A DNA stretch of 64,000 nt from Massilia sp. METH4 (GCF_037094685.1 NZ_CP146614.1:6448001-6512000), one strand, 5' to 3'; shown: positions 15,455-24,696, counted from the first letter of the stretch. Numbers and translations: made by a program. Notes: generated by a model not told the origin, from the letters alone.

Positions 15455-18381
15455 CACAGCTTGCCGCGGATGCCGATCTTGATCGTGCGGCCGTCGTACT
15501 TCGCGTAGTCCATCCGGGTCTTCTTGCCGCTGCCGTATACGCCGTTGGCGTCCTCGAAGTAATCGTAGGACAGCGTGTTGGACAGGTTCAGCGCATCGAT
15601 CCGCAGTTCCAGCCTGTCGCTGATCTTGTAGCTGATATTGCCGTCGAGGTAGCCGCGGGCGGCGCGCCAGCGGATCAGGTCATCGCCATTGTTGCGCGGG
15701 TTGTCGCCATGCAGCGAGCGGCCCTTGTAGTTCCAGGACAGGCGCACTGCCAGCGGCCCGCGCTCGTAGTAGCCGGTGGCGCTGTAGGCGAATTTCGGCA
15801 CCGAATTGACTTCGATCTCGCGGCCCGAGGTGGTGATCCAGCGCTGGCTGTTGAACGGGTCGATGTGGGTAAAGCTGGCCAGCGCGCCGAAGCCCTTGAA
15901 CGGATCGGGGAGGAAGTCGAACGCCTGCTGGTAAGCCAGTTCGTAGCCCTTGAGCACCTGCTCGCCGGCGTTCGAGTAGGTGCGCAGGGTCATCGCCAGG
16001 TTGGGATCGACGCGGCCATTGGCATCCTGGAAGATGGGGCCCAGCGCCGTGTCGGGGAGGCCCAGCGAGCCGAAGGTAACGATCTGCGTGGACGATACGG
16101 TGGCATCCGTCAGCGTCTTGCGGAAATACGCGGCCGACAGCAGGCTGCCCGGCTTGAAGTACCACTCCAGGCTCGTGTCGAAGTTCTTCGACTGCTGCGG
16201 CTTCAGGTTCGGATTGCCGGCGGTGGCCGTGTTGTCGAACTGGTTCGGGATCACGGTCTGCGCGGCGATGATGCCCAGCGAGGCGCGGGAAATCGTCTTG
16301 CCCCACGAAGCGCGCCACATCAGCGTGTCCGTCACGTCGAACGCGGCGCTCACGGCCGGCAGCACATTGCTGTACTTGCCCTGCTCCTCATTGGGCGCGT
16401 AGGCATTGTTGGCGCCCGTCTGCTTGAAGTTGTCGATATAGGTCTTCGTCTCCGAGTAGCGCACGCCGGCATTGAGGCGCAGCTCGCGGCCGAACACTTC
16501 CCCGCGGAAGTCGGACTGGACGAAGGCCGTGCTCACCTTTTCCTGCGCGGTGAAGCTCTGCGCGGGCGTGAACGCGGAGTTCGGGTTGTATTCCAGCGGG
16601 TTGAACGTGGCGTAGGTATAGCCCCGGTCGAAGGTGCCCCAGGCGTTCGGCCAGCCGCCGCCCATGTCCAGGTTCGAGATCGGCAGGTTCGACGTCATGC
16701 CGGCGCGCAGGCCCGCGTTGCCCAGCTGGTTCAGGCGCGCGGTGGCCAGCGAGGTGCCGTTGCGCTTGTCGATGCCCTTGGTGGTTTCCACGAAGGAGAA
16801 GCCGGTCTTCATATGGCCCCTCCAGCCGCCCGGCAGGTCGTAGTCCCAGTCGGCGGCGGCGCGCACCTGCCGGCCCTTGTCGGTCTCCTTCGTCCAGCCC
16901 GTGCCGATCTGGAAGCCCTGGAAATTGTTCGGGTCCGTGTAGCTGGTCGGGGAGGACAGCGACGGGTAGACGTGATCGTCGCCATAGTCGATCGTCGAGG
17001 TGATGCCGAAGATTTGCCCCGAGAGCGTGCTCTGGTAGGACAGCGCGCTGCTGTTGTTGGCGCTGGCCTGGGCCGTGAACGTCAGCCGGTCGCTCGCCTT
17101 GTACGACAGGTTGAGGGCCCCATAACCGAATTCGGTTTCGTCGTTGGCATAGGTCACGCCGCTGCTGTACGAGGTATTGCCGAAGGTGCCGGTCAGCAGG
17201 TTCGAGCCCGGGTCGATGCGCACGTCGAGGGGAATCAGGCCGTTGTTGCCCGTCTGGCCGGCCGGCGCGTTGCGGTTGGTGGTGCGGCTGTTGCGAACCA
17301 GGATGCCGAAGTACATCTCGTCGCGCTCGTTCTCCAGCTTCGAGTACAGCGTGTCGAGGCTGATGTTCAGCGGGCCGTTCTTGTACTGCAGCGAAGACAC
17401 CAGGCCGTTGCGCGAGCGGTCGTTCTGCGAGCCGTAGAAGCGGTAGATGCGCGGCAGCAGCGCGCGGTCGACCTGCTCGCGCGTGTAGCCGGAGAGGTTG
17501 GCGAGCGGCGAATCGTAGTCCAGCGCCAGCGCGAAGTTGCCTTTCACGGGGCTCTGGCTGCCGTTGAACGAGCTGTTGTAGCCGCCCGTGGCTTCGAAGC
17601 CGGAGCGGTTGTTCACGCTGCCCGAATGCGAGCCGCCGATCAGGAAGCCCCAGTTGCCCCAGGTGTTCGAATACAGCGCGAAGCCGGAAGGATCGGTGTG
17701 CTCGGACATCGTGTTGTAGCCGGCCGTCAGCCCGTAGCGGATGGTGCGCTTGGGATTGTCGAACGGCCGCGGCGTCTGCAGGTCGACGATGCCGCCCAGG
17801 CCGCCTTCGGTGAGCTCGGCCAGCGGCGACTTGTAGAAGTCCACGCGGCCGAACAGTTCGGAAGCGAATACATCGTAGTTGAAGCCCCGCGCCGCGCTGC
17901 CGATCGTGCTGGTGGATGTGGTGTTGACGGGCGCGCCGTTCAGCGTCGTCACCGAGTATTCGGTCGGCAGGCCGCGGATCGAGATGCGCTGGCCTTCGGC
18001 CGAGCTTTCGTCGCGGTTCAGGATCACCCCCGGCACGCGCTGCAGCGACTCGGCCACGTTCGCCTCGGGGAATTTGCCGATGTCTTCCGCCACGATGGAA
18101 TCGCGCACGCCGATCGCCTGCTGCTTCAGGTTCAGCGCCTTCTGCAGGCTGGAACGGAAGCCCGTCACGACCACGGTGCTCACCGGGCCAGGGTCAGCGG
18201 ACTGCGCGGCCGCCGCGGTGTCGGCGCTTGTCGCGCTGGCGGGGTTCGTTTGCGCCCCCGAGGGACTGGCTTGCGGTATGCCGGTGTCCGCGGCGGCCGA
18301 TGCCTCCTGGGCGCCGGCATGGGGGCCGTAGGCGGCGGCCAGCGCCAGCGGCAGCAGGGTGGCGAGAAGCTTCTTGTTCAT
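15454..18381 (-). CDS. TonB-dependent receptor of the LacI-controlled locus
   Basis: A 975-aa outer-membrane receptor. Signal peptide MNKKLLATLLPLALAAAYG ends HAGAQ. A Ser/Ala/Thr-rich linker leads to the TonB box/plug with VVVTGFRSSLQKALNLKQQ and AEDIGKFPEANVAESLQRVPG, the Xanthomonas/Caulobacter-type signature. The barrel closes KIGIRGKL, ending in Leu rather than the usual Phe. It is the first gene of the operon receptor, propeller, GH105, DUF2264. It is divergent from the LacI gene, and one operator lies 44 bases upstream of its ATG. RBS: GGAG, 9 bases before the ATG. Confidence 0.92.
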   Translation of the reverse strand: MNKKLLATLLPLALAAAYGPHAGAQEASAAADTGIPQASPSGAQTNPASATSADTAAAAQSADPGPVSTVVVTGFRSSLQKALNLKQQAIGVRDSIVAEDIGKFPEANVAESLQRVPGVILNRDESSAEGQRISIRGLPTEYSVTTLNGAPVNTTSTSTIGSAARGFNYDVFASELFGRVDFYKSPLAELTEGGLGGIVDLQTPRPFDNPKRTIRYGLTAGYNTMSEHTDPSGFALYSNTWGNWGFLIGGSHSGSVNNRSGFEATGGYNSSFNGSQSPVKGNFALALDYDSPLANLSGYTREQVDRALLPRIYRFYGSQNDRSRNGLVSSLQYKNGPLNISLDTLYSKLENERDEMYFGILVRNSRTTNRNAPAGQTGNNGLIPLDVRIDPGSNLLTGTFGNTSYSSGVTYANDETEFGYGALNLSYKASDRLTFTAQASANNSSALSYQSTLSGQIFGITSTIDYGDDHVYPSLSSPTSYTDPNNFQGFQIGTGWTKETDKGRQVRAAADWDYDLPGGWRGHMKTGFSFVETTKGIDKRNGTSLATARLNQLGNAGLRAGMTSNLPISNLDMGGGWPNAWGTFDRGYTYATFNPLEYNPNSAFTPAQSFTAQEKVSTAFVQSDFRGEVFGRELRLNAGVRYSETKTYIDNFKQTGANNAYAPNEEQGKYSNVLPAVSAAFDVTDTLMWRASWGKTISRASLGIIAAQTVIPNQFDNTATAGNPNLKPQQSKNFDTSLEWYFKPGSLLSAAYFRKTLTDATVSSTQIVTFGSLGLPDTALGPIFQDANGRVDPNLAMTLRTYSNAGEQVLKGYELAYQQAFDFLPDPFKGFGALASFTHIDPFNSQRWITTSGREIEVNSVPKFAYSATGYYERGPLAVRLSWNYKGRSLHGDNPRNNGDDLIRWRAARGYLDGNISYKISDRLELRIDALNLSNTLSYDYFEDANGVYGSGKKTRMDYAKYDGRTIKIGIRGKL

Positions 18382-18424
18382 CTCCGTCTCCGATTTTGTA
18401 GGTTGTCTCGATTGCCTCGAGTTA

Positions 18425-18438
18425 TGGTCACGTTACCA
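18425..18438 (-). promoter_or_regulatory. LacI-family operator 1 (TGGTAACGTGACCA)
   Basis: The minus strand reads TGGTAACGTGACCA, identical to operator 2 at 18543 on the plus strand. It has a near-palindromic TGGT-N6-ACCA form with central CG, typical of LacI operators. It lies 44-57 bases before the receptor ATG, in the expected promoter zone. Confidence 0.75.
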
Positions 18439-18542
18439 CAGACGTTTTTCATCAAACCGATCACGAAATTGAGCGGTTTGCCGCCTCATCCGTAAACCCT
18501 TGAGTTCATTGAATAAAGTTTCTCCGAGTATTTTTGGCGATG

Positions 18543-18556
18543 TGGTAACGTGACCA
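18543..18556 (+). promoter_or_regulatory. LacI-family operator 2 (TGGTAACGTGACCA)
   Basis: The plus strand reads TGGTAACGTGACCA inside an extended palindrome TGTGGTAACGTGACCACA (18541-18558). It is 64 bases upstream of the lacI-type ATG and 118 bases from operator 1 in mirror orientation, consistent with autoregulation plus control of the divergent operon, possibly by looping. Confidence 0.75.
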
Positions 18557-18619
18557 CATCCCCGCCCGAACGGCGTGTGCTCTGGTACAGTCGGGTCCCA
18601 CATTCAGACAGAACGATCC

Positions 18620-19636
18620 ATGCGCAAGACCAGCAAGCTCAGTGAAGTGGCCAAGATCGCCGGCGTCTCGCCGATCACCGCGTCGCGCGCGATCCGCGGG
18701 GTCGGCTACGTTTCCGAGGCGGCGCGGGCCCGGATCATGGAAGCAGCCGCCCAGCTGAACTACACGCCGGACATGCTGGCACGCCGCATGCGCGGCGACA
18801 AGAGCAACCTGATCGGCGTGTTCGTCAACAATTATGGCTCGCTCGTGCTGCACGAAGTCACGCGCGCGATCAGCGCGCAAGCGCGGGCGCGCGGCTACGA
18901 CATCCTGCTGTTCAACGCCGAGCGCTTCGACAGCCCGGAACGCGCGGGCACCGTGGACATGCTCTCCAAGCTGTGCGACGGCCTGCTGCTGGTGATGCCG
19001 AACGGCGCCGACGGCTACCTGGACGTACTGGGCCAGCACCGCATGCCCTGCGTGCTGATCGCCTACGATGCGCGCGACGTCGGCCTGCCCGTGGTGGCGC
19101 TGGAGAACCGCAACGGCGCGCGCACGGCTGTCGAGCACCTGATCGGGCTCGGGCACCGCCGCATCGCCTTCCTGGCCGGCACGGCGGCGACGGGCCAGAG
19201 CGCCGAGCGCGAAAAAGGCTACAAGGATGCGCTGCGCGCCGCCGGCATCCGCGTCGATGCCGCGCTGATCGCCGGCGGCGCGTTCAACCAGGCGGCCGGC
19301 AACGCGGCCGCGCAGCAGCTGCTCGACCTGAAACGTCCCCCCACCGCGATCTTTGCGGCGAACGACGAGATGGCCTATGGCGCGATCGACGCCATCCACA
19401 GCCGCGGCCTGAAGGTGCCGGCCGATATATCCGTGATCGGCTTCGACGACATCCCCCTGTCCAGCCACGTGTTTCCACCGTTGACGACGATGCGCCAGCC
19501 GATCAACGACCTGGCGGCGCGCGCCGTGGCCGACGTGGTCACGCTCGCCCAGGGCGGCACCCTGCCCCCCGCGAAGGTGGCGCTGCCGATGGAACTCGTG
19601 ATCCGGCAATCGACCGGACCGGCACCGGGCAAATGA
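18620..19636 (+). CDS. LacI-family transcriptional regulator
   Basis: A 338-aa repressor. The N-terminal helix-turn-helix (residues ~6-25, LSEVAKIAGVSPITASRAI) and hinge helix (LNYTPDMLARRMR) are followed by a GntR/PurR-like periplasmic-binding-protein fold (NLIGVFVNNYGSLVL to the C-terminus, with VIGFDDIPLSSHVFPPLTTMRQP). The inducer is unknown, presumably a sugar released by this locus. The start chosen gives the standard family N-terminus MRKTSKLSEVA. The stop overlaps the MFS ATG (ATGA at 19633). Two identical TGGTAACGTGACCA operators upstream are the probable targets. Confidence 0.93.
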   Translation: MRKTSKLSEVAKIAGVSPITASRAIRGVGYVSEAARARIMEAAAQLNYTPDMLARRMRGDKSNLIGVFVNNYGSLVLHEVTRAISAQARARGYDILLFNAERFDSPERAGTVDMLSKLCDGLLLVMPNGADGYLDVLGQHRMPCVLIAYDARDVGLPVVALENRNGARTAVEHLIGLGHRRIAFLAGTAATGQSAEREKGYKDALRAAGIRVDAALIAGGAFNQAAGNAAAQQLLDLKRPPTAIFAANDEMAYGAIDAIHSRGLKVPADISVIGFDDIPLSSHVFPPLTTMRQPINDLAARAVADVVTLAQGGTLPPAKVALPMELVIRQSTGPAPGK

Positions 19637-21006
19637 TGGCCCGCGCCGCCGCCACCGCCCGGCCCTCCCCGGCCGAGATGGCCGAGATGGCCGAAAAGGC
19701 CGCCGGTCCGGCGGGCGCGAGGGCGGCGGGCGGGGTTGGGCTGCTCTCGCTGGCCGGCATGCTGGCCTGGCTGCTGCTGGGCGACCTGGGACTGGCGATG
19801 CGCGACCGCGCCGCGCTGCCCTCGGGCCTGGAACTGCTGCGCGTGGCAGGCGCTTCCGACACGGCCACCTCGCTGCTGCTGTCCACCGTGCCCGCACTGC
19901 TGTCGATGGTCGTGGTGCCGCTGGTGGGCTGGCATTCCGACCGGCACCGCGGGCGCTGGGGACGGCGCCGGCCCTATCTGTTCGTGGCCGGGCCGGCCGG
20001 CTGCGCCGCCCTGGCCGGCCTGGCGTACTCCCCGGCGCTGGGCGTGGCGCTCGACTCGGCGCTCGGCGGGTGGTCGCCGGGACCGCAGCCTTGCCGCCTC
20101 ATCGCGTTCGGCCTGTTCTGGACCGTCTTCGACTGCGCGGCGCTGTGCGCGCTCTCCCTGTTCACGGGTCTCGTCAACGACGTGGTGCCGTTCGGCTGGC
20201 TGGGCCGCTTCTACGCGCTGTTCCGCATCGTCGGGCTGGGCGCCGGCATCGCCTTCCACAGCTGGGTCTTCGCGCTGACCGACCATTACCTGGCGGAGAT
20301 CCTGGTGGGCACGGCGCTCGTGTTTGGCGGCTGCCTGTTCGCCATGTGCGTGGGCGTGCGCGAGCCGGCAGTCCCGCCTCCCGCGGCCGGGCGGCCGCAC
20401 GGCGTGCCCGCCCGCCTGCCCGCCGGTCTGTTCACCGCGCCGATCCTGTGGGCGATCGCCATGTTCATGTGCGCCGCCGTCACGTTCAATCCCTTCAACA
20501 CCTTCTACCAGTTCTTCGCCCATGCCAGCGCCGTTCCGAAGGCCACGCTGGGCATGCTCACGGCGGCCGGCTACGCGGTATCGATCTGTTCGGCCTTCGC
20601 CATCGGCTGGCTCGTCGACCGCTGCGGGGCGATGCGCGTTTCCGCCGCCGTCATGACGGCATACCTGGCGGTGGCCGCGCTCGGCACGGCGATCGTCGAT
20701 GACGCGGCCACGTTCCAGGCCGTGTACCTGTGCCACGTGATCGTTTCCGGCGCATGGTGGACGGCGGCGGCATCGATGCCGATGGCGCTGTTCCCGCGCG
20801 AGCGCTTCGTGCAGTTCAATGCCACCAAGGATTTCGCCGTCGTGGCCGGCATGATCGTCGTCGGCATCGTGCAGGGCCCGCTGCTCGACCTGTCGGGGCA
20901 CGACTACCGTTTGACGCTGGGCTGCGGTGCCGTGTTCTCGGCGCTGTGCCTGGCCTGCATGGCGCGCCTGCGCGCCCTTCCTTCCACCTCCACCAGACAG
21001 ACATGA
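19633..21006 (+). CDS. MFS (GPH-like) sugar transporter
   Basis: A 457-aa inner-membrane carrier with about 12 hydrophobic segments. The cytoplasmic loop GWHSDRHRGRWGRRRPY is the G-x-x-x-D-R/K-x-G-R-R motif of MFS permeases, in the form seen in glycoside-pentoside-hexuronide and SLC45-like carriers; GWLVDRCGAMRVS is the matching second-half motif. Pro-rich PAVPPPAAGRPHGVP forms the central loop. It starts inside the LacI stop (ATGATG; the second ATG at 19636 is an alternative), and its own stop overlaps the GH35 start (ATGA at 21003). It likely imports the mono- or disaccharide released in the periplasm. Confidence 0.85.
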   Translation: MMARAAATARPSPAEMAEMAEKAAGPAGARAAGGVGLLSLAGMLAWLLLGDLGLAMRDRAALPSGLELLRVAGASDTATSLLLSTVPALLSMVVVPLVGWHSDRHRGRWGRRRPYLFVAGPAGCAALAGLAYSPALGVALDSALGGWSPGPQPCRLIAFGLFWTVFDCAALCALSLFTGLVNDVVPFGWLGRFYALFRIVGLGAGIAFHSWVFALTDHYLAEILVGTALVFGGCLFAMCVGVREPAVPPPAAGRPHGVPARLPAGLFTAPILWAIAMFMCAAVTFNPFNTFYQFFAHASAVPKATLGMLTAAGYAVSICSAFAIGWLVDRCGAMRVSAAVMTAYLAVAALGTAIVDDAATFQAVYLCHVIVSGAWWTAAASMPMALFPRERFVQFNATKDFAVVAGMIVVGIVQGPLLDLSGHDYRLTLGCGAVFSALCLACMARLRALPSTSTRQT

Positions 21007-23360
21007 CCAATATGCCATCCCGCCGGCGCGTGCTGCTCGGCACCGCCGCTGCCGTCGGCAGCACCCTGATCCCCGCCGTCGCCACCTCCGCTCCCGCGCA
21101 TCGCTTCGCCATCGGCGAAAACGACTTCCTGCTGGACGGCAAACCGCTGCAGGTGCGCTGCGGCGAGATCCACTTCGCCCGCGTGCCGCGCGAATACTGG
21201 GGGCACCGCCTGAAGGCGATCAAGGCGATGGGCCTGAACGCCGTGTGCGCCTACCTGTTCTGGAACTACCACGAGTGGCGCGAAGGCCGCTACGACTGGA
21301 GCGGGCAGCACGACGCGGCCGAGTTCTGCCGGCTGGCCCAGGCCGAGGGGCTTTGGGTGATCCTGCGGCCCGGCCCCTACGCCTGCGCCGAATGGGAAAT
21401 GGGCGGCCTGCCGTGGTGGCTGCTGAAGAGCCCAGGTGACGCATTCCTCCGCACACGCGACGACAACTTCGTGCAGCCGGCACGTCGCTGGATGCGCGAG
21501 GTGGGCCGCGTGCTCGGGCCGCAGCAGGTCACCCATGGCGGCCCGATCCTCATGGTGCAGGTGGAGAACGAATACGGCTTTTTCGGCGAGGACCTGGAAT
21601 ACATGCGCGTGATGCGCCAGGCACTGCTGGACGGCGGCTTCGACGTGCCGCTGTTCCAGTGCAATCCCACCAACGCGGTCGCCAAGACGCATATTCCCGA
21701 GCTGTACTCGGTCGCCAACTTCGGCAGCGATCCCGGGCGCGGCTTCGCGGAACTGGCCAAGGTGCAGAAGGCGCCGCTGATGTGCGGCGAATACTACTCG
21801 GGCTGGTTCGATACCTGGGGCGCCCCGCACCGCACGGGCAGCCCCGCCAAGGCGGTGGCCGACATCGAGGCGATGCTGGCGGCGAACGGTTCCTTCAGCC
21901 TGTACATGGCGCACGGCGGCACGTCGTTCGGCCTGTGGGGCGGCTGCGACCGGCCGTTCCGGCCCGACACCACCAGCTACGACTACGACGCACCGATCAG
22001 CGAGGCGGGCTGGGTGGGCGAGAAGTTCGAGGCCTACCGCGCCGGCATCGGCCGGCACCTGCGAGCGGGCGAGCAGCTGCCGCCGGCGCCGGCGCCCATG
22101 CCCGTCATGACGATCCCCGCGTTCACGCTGGCCGAGACGGCGCCCGTGTTCGCCAACCTGCCCGCGCGGGTCATCCGCGACGCGACGCCCAGGCCGATCG
22201 AGCAGTACGACATCAGCCGGGGCCTGATCGCCTACCGCGTCACCTTGCCGCCCGGCCCGGCGGCCGTGCTGGAAGCGGCCAAGGTGCGCGACCTGGCCTG
22301 GGTGACCATCGATGGCAAGGAAGTGGGCACGATGGACACGCGTTACCGGCGCTTCCGCGTGAACCTGCCGGCGCGCGCGAAGAGCACGACGCTGGACATC
22401 CTGCTGTACACGATCGCCCGCGTGAACTTCGGCGTGGAGATCCACGACCGCAAGGGCTTGCATGGGCCCATCACGCTGCGGGCCAAGGGCAAGGACCCGG
22501 TTGCGCTGGAGAACTGGGAAATCCGCGCGATCGACTTCGATGCAGACGGCGTGCTGCCGCCGCTGAACTGGCAGGCCGGCAAGGTGAAAGGCCCGGCGTT
22601 CTGGCGCGGCAGCTTCGACGCCGCCAACACCGCCGACACCTTCCTCGACATGACGAGCTGGGGCCAGGGCATCGTCTGGATCAACGGCCGCTGCCTGGGC
22701 CGCTACTGGAGCATCGGCCCGACGCAAACGATGTACCTGCCCGGCCCATGGCTGAAGGCGGGCCGCAACGAGGTCGTGGTGCTCGACCTCACGGGCCCGC
22801 AGGACAACCGCATCGCCGGCGTGCCGAAACCGGTGCTCGACCGGCTGCGCCCGGAGCGCGACCTGGTGCGCCCGCCCAGCACGGCGCGCCTTGCGCTGCA
22901 GGGCGTGAAACCCGTGCACGAGGGCCGCTTCCAGCCCGGCGGCGCCACGCAGGACGTGCAGTTTTCACAAGCCGCCACCGGCCAGCAATTGTGCATCGAG
23001 GCGCTGGATGCGTTCGACGGCAAGCCGTTCGCCGCCATCGCCGAACTGGCCCTGCTGGGCAAGGATGGCAAGACGCTGAACCAGACCCTGTGGACGATCG
23101 CCTTTGCCAGCAGCGAGGAAGCGTCGAAGGAAGACGGCACGGCGCTGAACGCGATCAATGGCCAGAACACCGACTTCTGGCACTCGGCCTACAGCAAGAC
23201 GGTGGCCGAGCCGCCGCACCGGCTGGTGCTCGACCTGGGCGCCCCCTTCGAGGTGGCAGGACTGCGGTACACGCCCCGGCAAGGGCCCGACGGGGTGACG
23301 GGACGCATCCGGCGCTACCGTGTCTATCTCGGCGACAAGCTCGTTACCGAAGAGGCTTGA
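21003..23360 (+). CDS. GH35 beta-galactosidase with C-terminal discoidin-like domain
   Basis: A 785-aa exported exo-beta-galactosidase with a Tat-like signal (SRRRVLLGTAAAVGSTLIPAV). The TIM barrel shows RCGEIHFARVPREYW, LRPGPYACAEWEMGGLPWWL, QVENEYG (Glu190, acid/base) and LMCGEYYSGWFDTWG (Glu263, nucleophile), then GGTSFGLWGG. Beta-sandwich domains follow (INGRCLGRYWSIGPTQTMYLP). The C-terminal ~130 residues (NAINGQNTDFWHSAYS to RIRRYRVYLG) look like an F5/8-type C or CBM32-like module. It ends the plus-strand LacI, MFS, GH35 operon, with an ATGA overlap upstream. It suggests the substrate carries terminal beta-galactose. Confidence 0.93.
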   Translation: MTNMPSRRRVLLGTAAAVGSTLIPAVATSAPAHRFAIGENDFLLDGKPLQVRCGEIHFARVPREYWGHRLKAIKAMGLNAVCAYLFWNYHEWREGRYDWSGQHDAAEFCRLAQAEGLWVILRPGPYACAEWEMGGLPWWLLKSPGDAFLRTRDDNFVQPARRWMREVGRVLGPQQVTHGGPILMVQVENEYGFFGEDLEYMRVMRQALLDGGFDVPLFQCNPTNAVAKTHIPELYSVANFGSDPGRGFAELAKVQKAPLMCGEYYSGWFDTWGAPHRTGSPAKAVADIEAMLAANGSFSLYMAHGGTSFGLWGGCDRPFRPDTTSYDYDAPISEAGWVGEKFEAYRAGIGRHLRAGEQLPPAPAPMPVMTIPAFTLAETAPVFANLPARVIRDATPRPIEQYDISRGLIAYRVTLPPGPAAVLEAAKVRDLAWVTIDGKEVGTMDTRYRRFRVNLPARAKSTTLDILLYTIARVNFGVEIHDRKGLHGPITLRAKGKDPVALENWEIRAIDFDADGVLPPLNWQAGKVKGPAFWRGSFDAANTADTFLDMTSWGQGIVWINGRCLGRYWSIGPTQTMYLPGPWLKAGRNEVVVLDLTGPQDNRIAGVPKPVLDRLRPERDLVRPPSTARLALQGVKPVHEGRFQPGGATQDVQFSQAATGQQLCIEALDAFDGKPFAAIAELALLGKDGKTLNQTLWTIAFASSEEASKEDGTALNAINGQNTDFWHSAYSKTVAEPPHRLVLDLGAPFEVAGLRYTPRQGPDGVTGRIRRYRVYLGDKLVTEEA

Positions 23361-23477
23361 AGGACTGGATAGACGTTCTGGACAGGAGTGCACACTCACC
23401 GCGCGCACGGTTGACCCGGCCGGGCGCGCGGCCGAAACTGTCGGGATTCCACATGCATTGAAGGTCTCCCGGCATCC

Positions 23478-24629
23478 ATGGCAACCGTCTCGCAAGCTAC
23501 CAGCACCACCCTCTCCGGCCACAACCACATCGACGCCCTGCTCGGCAACCTGCCGAACTGGAACTACGTCACCCCCGGCACCAACACGCTGTACTACTCG
23601 TTCTCGGTCGCCGGCAATCTCGAAAGCGGCAATTCGATGCTGCTGAGCGCTCCGCAGGCGTTCACCGCCTCGCAGGCAGCCGCCACGCGCGGCGCGATGT
23701 CGTACATCTCGAGCCTCACCGGCATCAAGTTCGTGGAAACGGCGGACGCCAACCTGGCGCAGGTGCACTTCGCGAACGCCAACCTGGCCGGCTCGGGCAC
23801 CGCGGGCCTCGACAGCAACCGCGTCGGCTATTCGTACAACAGCAGCAATGTGATCACCAAGTTCACGGCCGCGTCGTATGTCTACCTCGACAATGCCGAA
23901 TGGGCTGGCATGAATGCCAACCTCACGAAGGGCACGCAGGGCTATGAAACCCTGCTGCACGAGCTCGGCCACATGCTGGGCCTGAAGCACCCGTTCGAGG
24001 GCACGATCAGGCTGCCGACGGCCACTGACAATACCGCCTACACGCTGGAGTCGTACACGCACGCGGGCGGCATCCACTCCACGTTCAGCCCCTACGATAT
24101 CGCGGCGCTGAAGTGGCTGTACGGCGGCGACGGCTTGGCCGGCAACCTGGGTGTCAATTCCCTGGCGGGCGGCCGCTGGCTGACCGGCACGAGCGCGGCC
24201 AATACGCTCACGACCGGCACGGCCAACGACGTGCTGGAAGGCGGCGGCGGCAACGACATCCTGAACGGCGGCGCCGGCTCCGACACGGCGTTCTACAACG
24301 GCGCGCGCAGCGCCTACACGGTGACCCGAACCGGCACCGGCTGGAACGTCTCCGGCGCGGAAGGCAGCGACACCCTGTCGAACATCGAGCTGCTGCGCTT
24401 TACGGACGCGACGGTCACGCTGACCACGGGCACGCTCGCACTGACGACGCCGGTTTCGAAATCGGAGGCGCCGGACGGCTCGGCCGACGTCTTCGCCACC
24501 ATGCTGCAGGTCGCGCAATCGAAGGAAGCGGCGCCGGTGCGCGGGGAAGAACCGGCGTGGCGCGGGGCGGACGATATCGACGTGCAGCTGATCGGCCACC
24601 ACGACCACGCGCACATCGAGCTGGCCTGA
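23478..24629 (+). CDS. M10 serralysin-like metallopeptidase with RTX repeats
   Basis: A 383-aa protein with no N-terminal signal peptide, as expected for type I secretion. The catalytic zinc site HELGHMLGLKH (161-171) is the metzincin H-E-x-x-H-x-x-G-x-x-H form and is followed by Pro. The RTX part, LEGGGGNDILNGGAGSDTAFYNG, binds calcium and acts in secretion. Where serralysins carry the Met-turn (S-V-M-S-Y), this protein reads T-L-E-S-Y (189-193), so the methionine is replaced by Glu191. The C-terminal ~60 residues are low-complexity and end HHDHAHIELA. No strong RBS is visible. No type I export genes are in the window. Confidence 0.82.
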   Translation: MATVSQATSTTLSGHNHIDALLGNLPNWNYVTPGTNTLYYSFSVAGNLESGNSMLLSAPQAFTASQAAATRGAMSYISSLTGIKFVETADANLAQVHFANANLAGSGTAGLDSNRVGYSYNSSNVITKFTAASYVYLDNAEWAGMNANLTKGTQGYETLLHELGHMLGLKHPFEGTIRLPTATDNTAYTLESYTHAGGIHSTFSPYDIAALKWLYGGDGLAGNLGVNSLAGGRWLTGTSAANTLTTGTANDVLEGGGGNDILNGGAGSDTAFYNGARSAYTVTRTGTGWNVSGAEGSDTLSNIELLRFTDATVTLTTGTLALTTPVSKSEAPDGSADVFATMLQVAQSKEAAPVRGEEPAWRGADDIDVQLIGHHDHAHIELA

Positions 24630-24661
24630 CCTGCCGGGCCGCGGCGCATTGCAACAAAGTG

Positions 24662-24696
24662 TAATCCTGCCGCGCGGCGCACGGGCGGCGGGATTA
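24662..24696 (+). terminator. GC-rich hairpin downstream of the M10 peptidase
   Basis: The 12-base arms TAATCCTGCCGC (24662-24673) and GCGGCGGGATTA (24685-24696) pair with one mismatch around an 11-base loop. It sits between the peptidase and the RTX gene. There is no T tract, so termination is uncertain and a regulatory role for the next gene is possible. Confidence 0.4.

Noticed and set aside
15709..18495. 928-codon plus-strand open frame opposite the second TonB receptor (similar ones at 33416-36724, 50106-53420, 53485-56454)
   Set aside because: Same GC-driven shadow pattern over each receptor; no RBS, no domain, atypical amino-acid composition.
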